Notes under the pieces: generated by a model
Database searches by the model: none
What the model saw: only the letters and a program-made list of their open reading frames with translations
What the model was told of the DNA's origin: nothing
Source of the DNA: Rutidosis leptorrhynchoides
Taxonomy: Eukaryota > Streptophyta > Magnoliopsida > Asterales > Asteraceae
Length of the DNA: 64,000 nt
Direction: 5' to 3'
Assembly: GCF_046630445.1 (NCBI RefSeq)
Contig: NC_092338.1
Location: 207,349,501-207,413,500, forward strand
Position numbers and translations under genes: made by a program
Part shown: positions 61,207 to 64,000 of the stretch, one piece after another
How the letters are laid out: every line of letters begins with the position of its first letter
Numbering within the stretch: position 1 is the first letter of the stretch

Positions 61207-62477
61207 ATCATAAGCATTAGTAAGTATTAATATTATTAATATTATTATTAGTATTATCATAAAAATTATCATTTTTCAAATTATTATTATTAACAAAAGT
61301 ATTTTATTAAAATTATCATTTTAAGTATTATCATTCTTATTATCATTACTAACATTATTATTATTATTATTATTATTATCATTATTATTAGTATTATTAT
61401 TATATAACAAATTATTGATTTACAATATAACGCTATATATATATTAATATAACTATATGTACAAATATTAATATACAAAGTAAATATATACAACTTTAAA
61501 AATAACAAAATATTACTAAATTAAATAAACAATATATATAAACTGGTTTGATTATTATTACATGTTCATTATATGTGTTAATATATATAAATGATATAGG
61601 TTCGTGAATCCAAGGTTAACCCTGCATTGTTCAGTTTCGTCATATGTATTTTTACTACAAAATACAGTATTGTGAGTTTCATTACTTCCTTTTTAAATGC
61701 TTTTGCAATATATATTTTTGGGACTAAGAATACATGCGCTTTTATAAATGTTTGACGAAATAGACACAGGTAATTGAAACTACATTCTATGGTTGAATGA
61801 TCGAAGCCGAATATGCCCCTTTTTTCTTGGTAACCTAAGAATTAGTAAACCAGTCTACTAATTGACGCGAATCCTAAAGATAGATCTATTGGGCCCAACA
61901 AACCCCATTCGTTGTAGCGGATGCTTTAGTACTTCGAGTTTTTATATCATGTTCGATGGATGTCCCGGAATGATGGGGATATTCTTATATGCATCTTGTT
62001 AATGTCGGTTACCAGGTGTTCAATCCATATGAATGATTTTTGTCTCTATGCATGGGACGTATATTTATGTGAAATGAAAATCTTGTGGTCTATTAAAATG
62101 ATGGAAATGAATGATTATGATAAACTAATGAACTCACCAACCATTTGGTTAACACTTGAAAGCATGTTTATTCTCAGGTATGAAAGAAATCTTCGGCTGT
62201 GCATTTGCTCATTTTAGAGATATTACTTGGAGTCATTCATGACATATTTCGAAAGACGTTGCATTCGAGTTGTTGAGTTCATCAGGATTATTACTAAGTC
62301 ATTTATAGTTGTATATACTATGAAATGATATGCATGCCGTCAACTTTCAATGTAATGAAAGTTTGTCTTTTAAAAACGAATGCAATGTTTGTAAAATGTA
62401 TCATATAGAGGTCAAGTACCTCGCGATGTAACCAAATGTAATGTATTCGTCTAGAAGGATTAGGACGGGTCCTTTCA

Positions 62478-64000
62478 ACATGCGTGGCATACATATGGAA
62501 CATATCATAAGCATAGCATGTCAAACATATTGCTCATAATATAAGCATAGCATGTTGAATACATATTGTAAGAACATAAGTAAGAGTAGCATGCTGAAGC
62601 TAATAAACGTTATCTTGCATAACTATCTAATTTATGTATAAGCTTAAAACATGCATGAGGCACATCTATTTAACATTATGAGCATACTAGTTGAAGCATG
62701 TCACGTGATCAATAGGGCTGATATGATAAGTCAAAATATTATCCACATGATAAGTTATCATTGAAAAATCATTCACTAAGTTTCAGGTTACTAAACTGAG
62801 AGCATATCTTTTTGTATACTTAGTGATGAACATATGTATAGCCTAATCATATAGAGCATGTTAATATTTCACTTATCACGTAATAATCAAAGCCAAATTG
62901 GTGTTCAAATAATCACTTATTAAGTTGACTAGTCCAATTTTAGCAAGAGATTGCACAAATATATGAGTTTCGGAAGAAGTGGTACCTTAGGCAAGGAAAG
63001 TTTGTTTCATCCATAAGCCTTGAGCACATGATCTTTGAATCGCTATATACTCCACACTATTCTAAATAGTAACGATCCACCATCATCCAAATCTCCAAGG
63101 TACATGATATCCATGATGCATAGAGCCCATTAAATTTCTCTAAAGGTACTTTTAACGGCTCGAAAGAGTGACATATTTGGACTTTCCTTTGCTTGGGTGA
63201 TGAGCATAGCAGTGTGTTTGAAGTCTCACAAGCATTGTTAGAAATATATGCATACAAAAAACTCAAGAATAATTATAGTAAGCATATATCACATCAAAAC
63301 AAGCAATCATACATAATAAGCTCAATTAGAATTCACACGACAAATAACAATCATGTATAGCAAGCAATAATCATAATAATCAAATAAAGGCATGTTCCAT
63401 AGCATGAATATTGATGAGCATATTCATAACCTAAATAACTAGATCGGGTAGATATTTAACTCGCAATTAATATCAAAATACGATATACGTTAAATCAATA
63501 CTTATTTAGTTATCTTTTCAAATATAGCTCAAGATTGCACTTAAATGATATAGCGTAACAAGCAATCACATAACCCATGGTAAGCTAGCTAATATCATAG
63601 TATTATTTAGCACTCCACAAATATGATGTAGAGATATGTTAACTTGACTACGTATAATGTTAACTAGTTAAAATTTTCGATGTATCATAGTTAACAATTT
63701 GGAGTGTTATATTGGATCGTGAGTATAAAAACATCCATGCATATATTTTCAACATGTTAATAAATCATAAGCATGTAAACACATAAGCATGATGAAAAAT
63801 ATAAGGCATGTTAGATGTAGCAAATATTAAGCACAATGCCCTCACAAATAAGATTCAATTAGCAATTTAATGAGCCTAAAGTGTGTAGTATAACAACTAA
63901 CAAGGTGATTTTAACCAACATTGGTTCAAAAGAGATAACTCAAGTTGTCAAGAATGAAGATTATACGAGCATGCAAGTATGACAAGTAGATTTGCACATA
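62478..64000. other. Flanking DNA right of element E, unassigned
   Basis: 1.5 kb of AT-rich sequence in which phrases such as AAGCATAGCATG and TAAGCATG recur many times. There is one 69-codon ORF (63057-63266, minus) without a recognisable domain. It may be part of another, unrecognised repeat or simple intergenic DNA; I see no LTR end, PBS or coding domain. Confidence 0.5.

Larger units (their letters stand above)
58148..62477 (+). repeat. Element E 3' LTR
   Basis: 4330 bp, starts TGTGATGACCCAGAAATTTC and ends GACGGGTCCTTTCA. It contains AT tracts (58454-58486, 58588-58674, 60697-60741), a tRNA-like segment (60970-61080) and an ATT tract (61081-61203). The next five bases, ACATG (62478-62482), should be the right target copy; the left one is outside the window. 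Confidence 0.92.

Overview
The window is plant nuclear DNA made almost entirely of LTR retrotransposons nested inside one another. I recognise no intact host gene, and no rRNA or stand-alone tRNA gene. The element types (Tekay-like chromoviruses, an Athila element, a Tat-lineage element and a large non-autonomous LARD-like family) and the AT-rich base composition indicate a eudicot. The LTR families look like those of Asteraceae, but that is recollection and not a search.

Read from the outermost layer inward, seven elements can be separated by boundaries seen in the sequence. (E) A LARD-like element on + has its 5' LTR remnant at 35571-37055 and its 3' LTR at 58148-62477. (D) A Tat-lineage Ty3/gypsy element on -, starting at 35570, sits inside E's 5' LTR. 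(C) A Tekay-like element on - (5' LTR 28410-30619) sits inside D between integrase and 3' LTR. (B) A Tekay-like element on - (5' LTR 23541-26799) sits inside C's gag. (A) An Athila element on - (2572-19736, TSD AAGAT) sits inside B's pol between protease and RT. (F) A second LARD copy on - (37199-54542, TSD AATTA) sits in E's internal region. (G) A solo LTR of the same family on + (42651-46546) sits inside F. The left ends of B, C, D and E lie before base 1.

Coding content: A carries gag-protease-RT-RNase H-integrase in a single frame, interrupted only by three in-frame stops, plus a small basic zinc-motif ORF and an Athila ORF1-type gene in the envelope position. B carries, between its 5' LTR and gag, an acidic repeat ORF and an F-box gene of the At2g35280-like type, apparently a captured host gene. 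D has protease, RT, two RNase H domains and integrase but no gag. E and F have LTRs of 4.3-4.8 kb and about 3.8 kb of internal sequence, with only a decayed pre-gag-like ORF.

The most unusual signal is in A. The 12-bp palindrome ATGCGATCGCAT occurs eight times, always as pairs exactly 32 bp apart centre to centre. It is in both LTRs, in the gag leader and in the spacer upstream of the envelope-position gene, with flanking arms that change in a symmetry-preserving way. Other points of interest are the F-box capture in B, tRNA-like (SINE-like) segments with A and B boxes inside every LARD LTR, signals shared by the LARD family and Tekay B that suggest trans-mobilisation, and repeated copies of polypurine-tract motifs.
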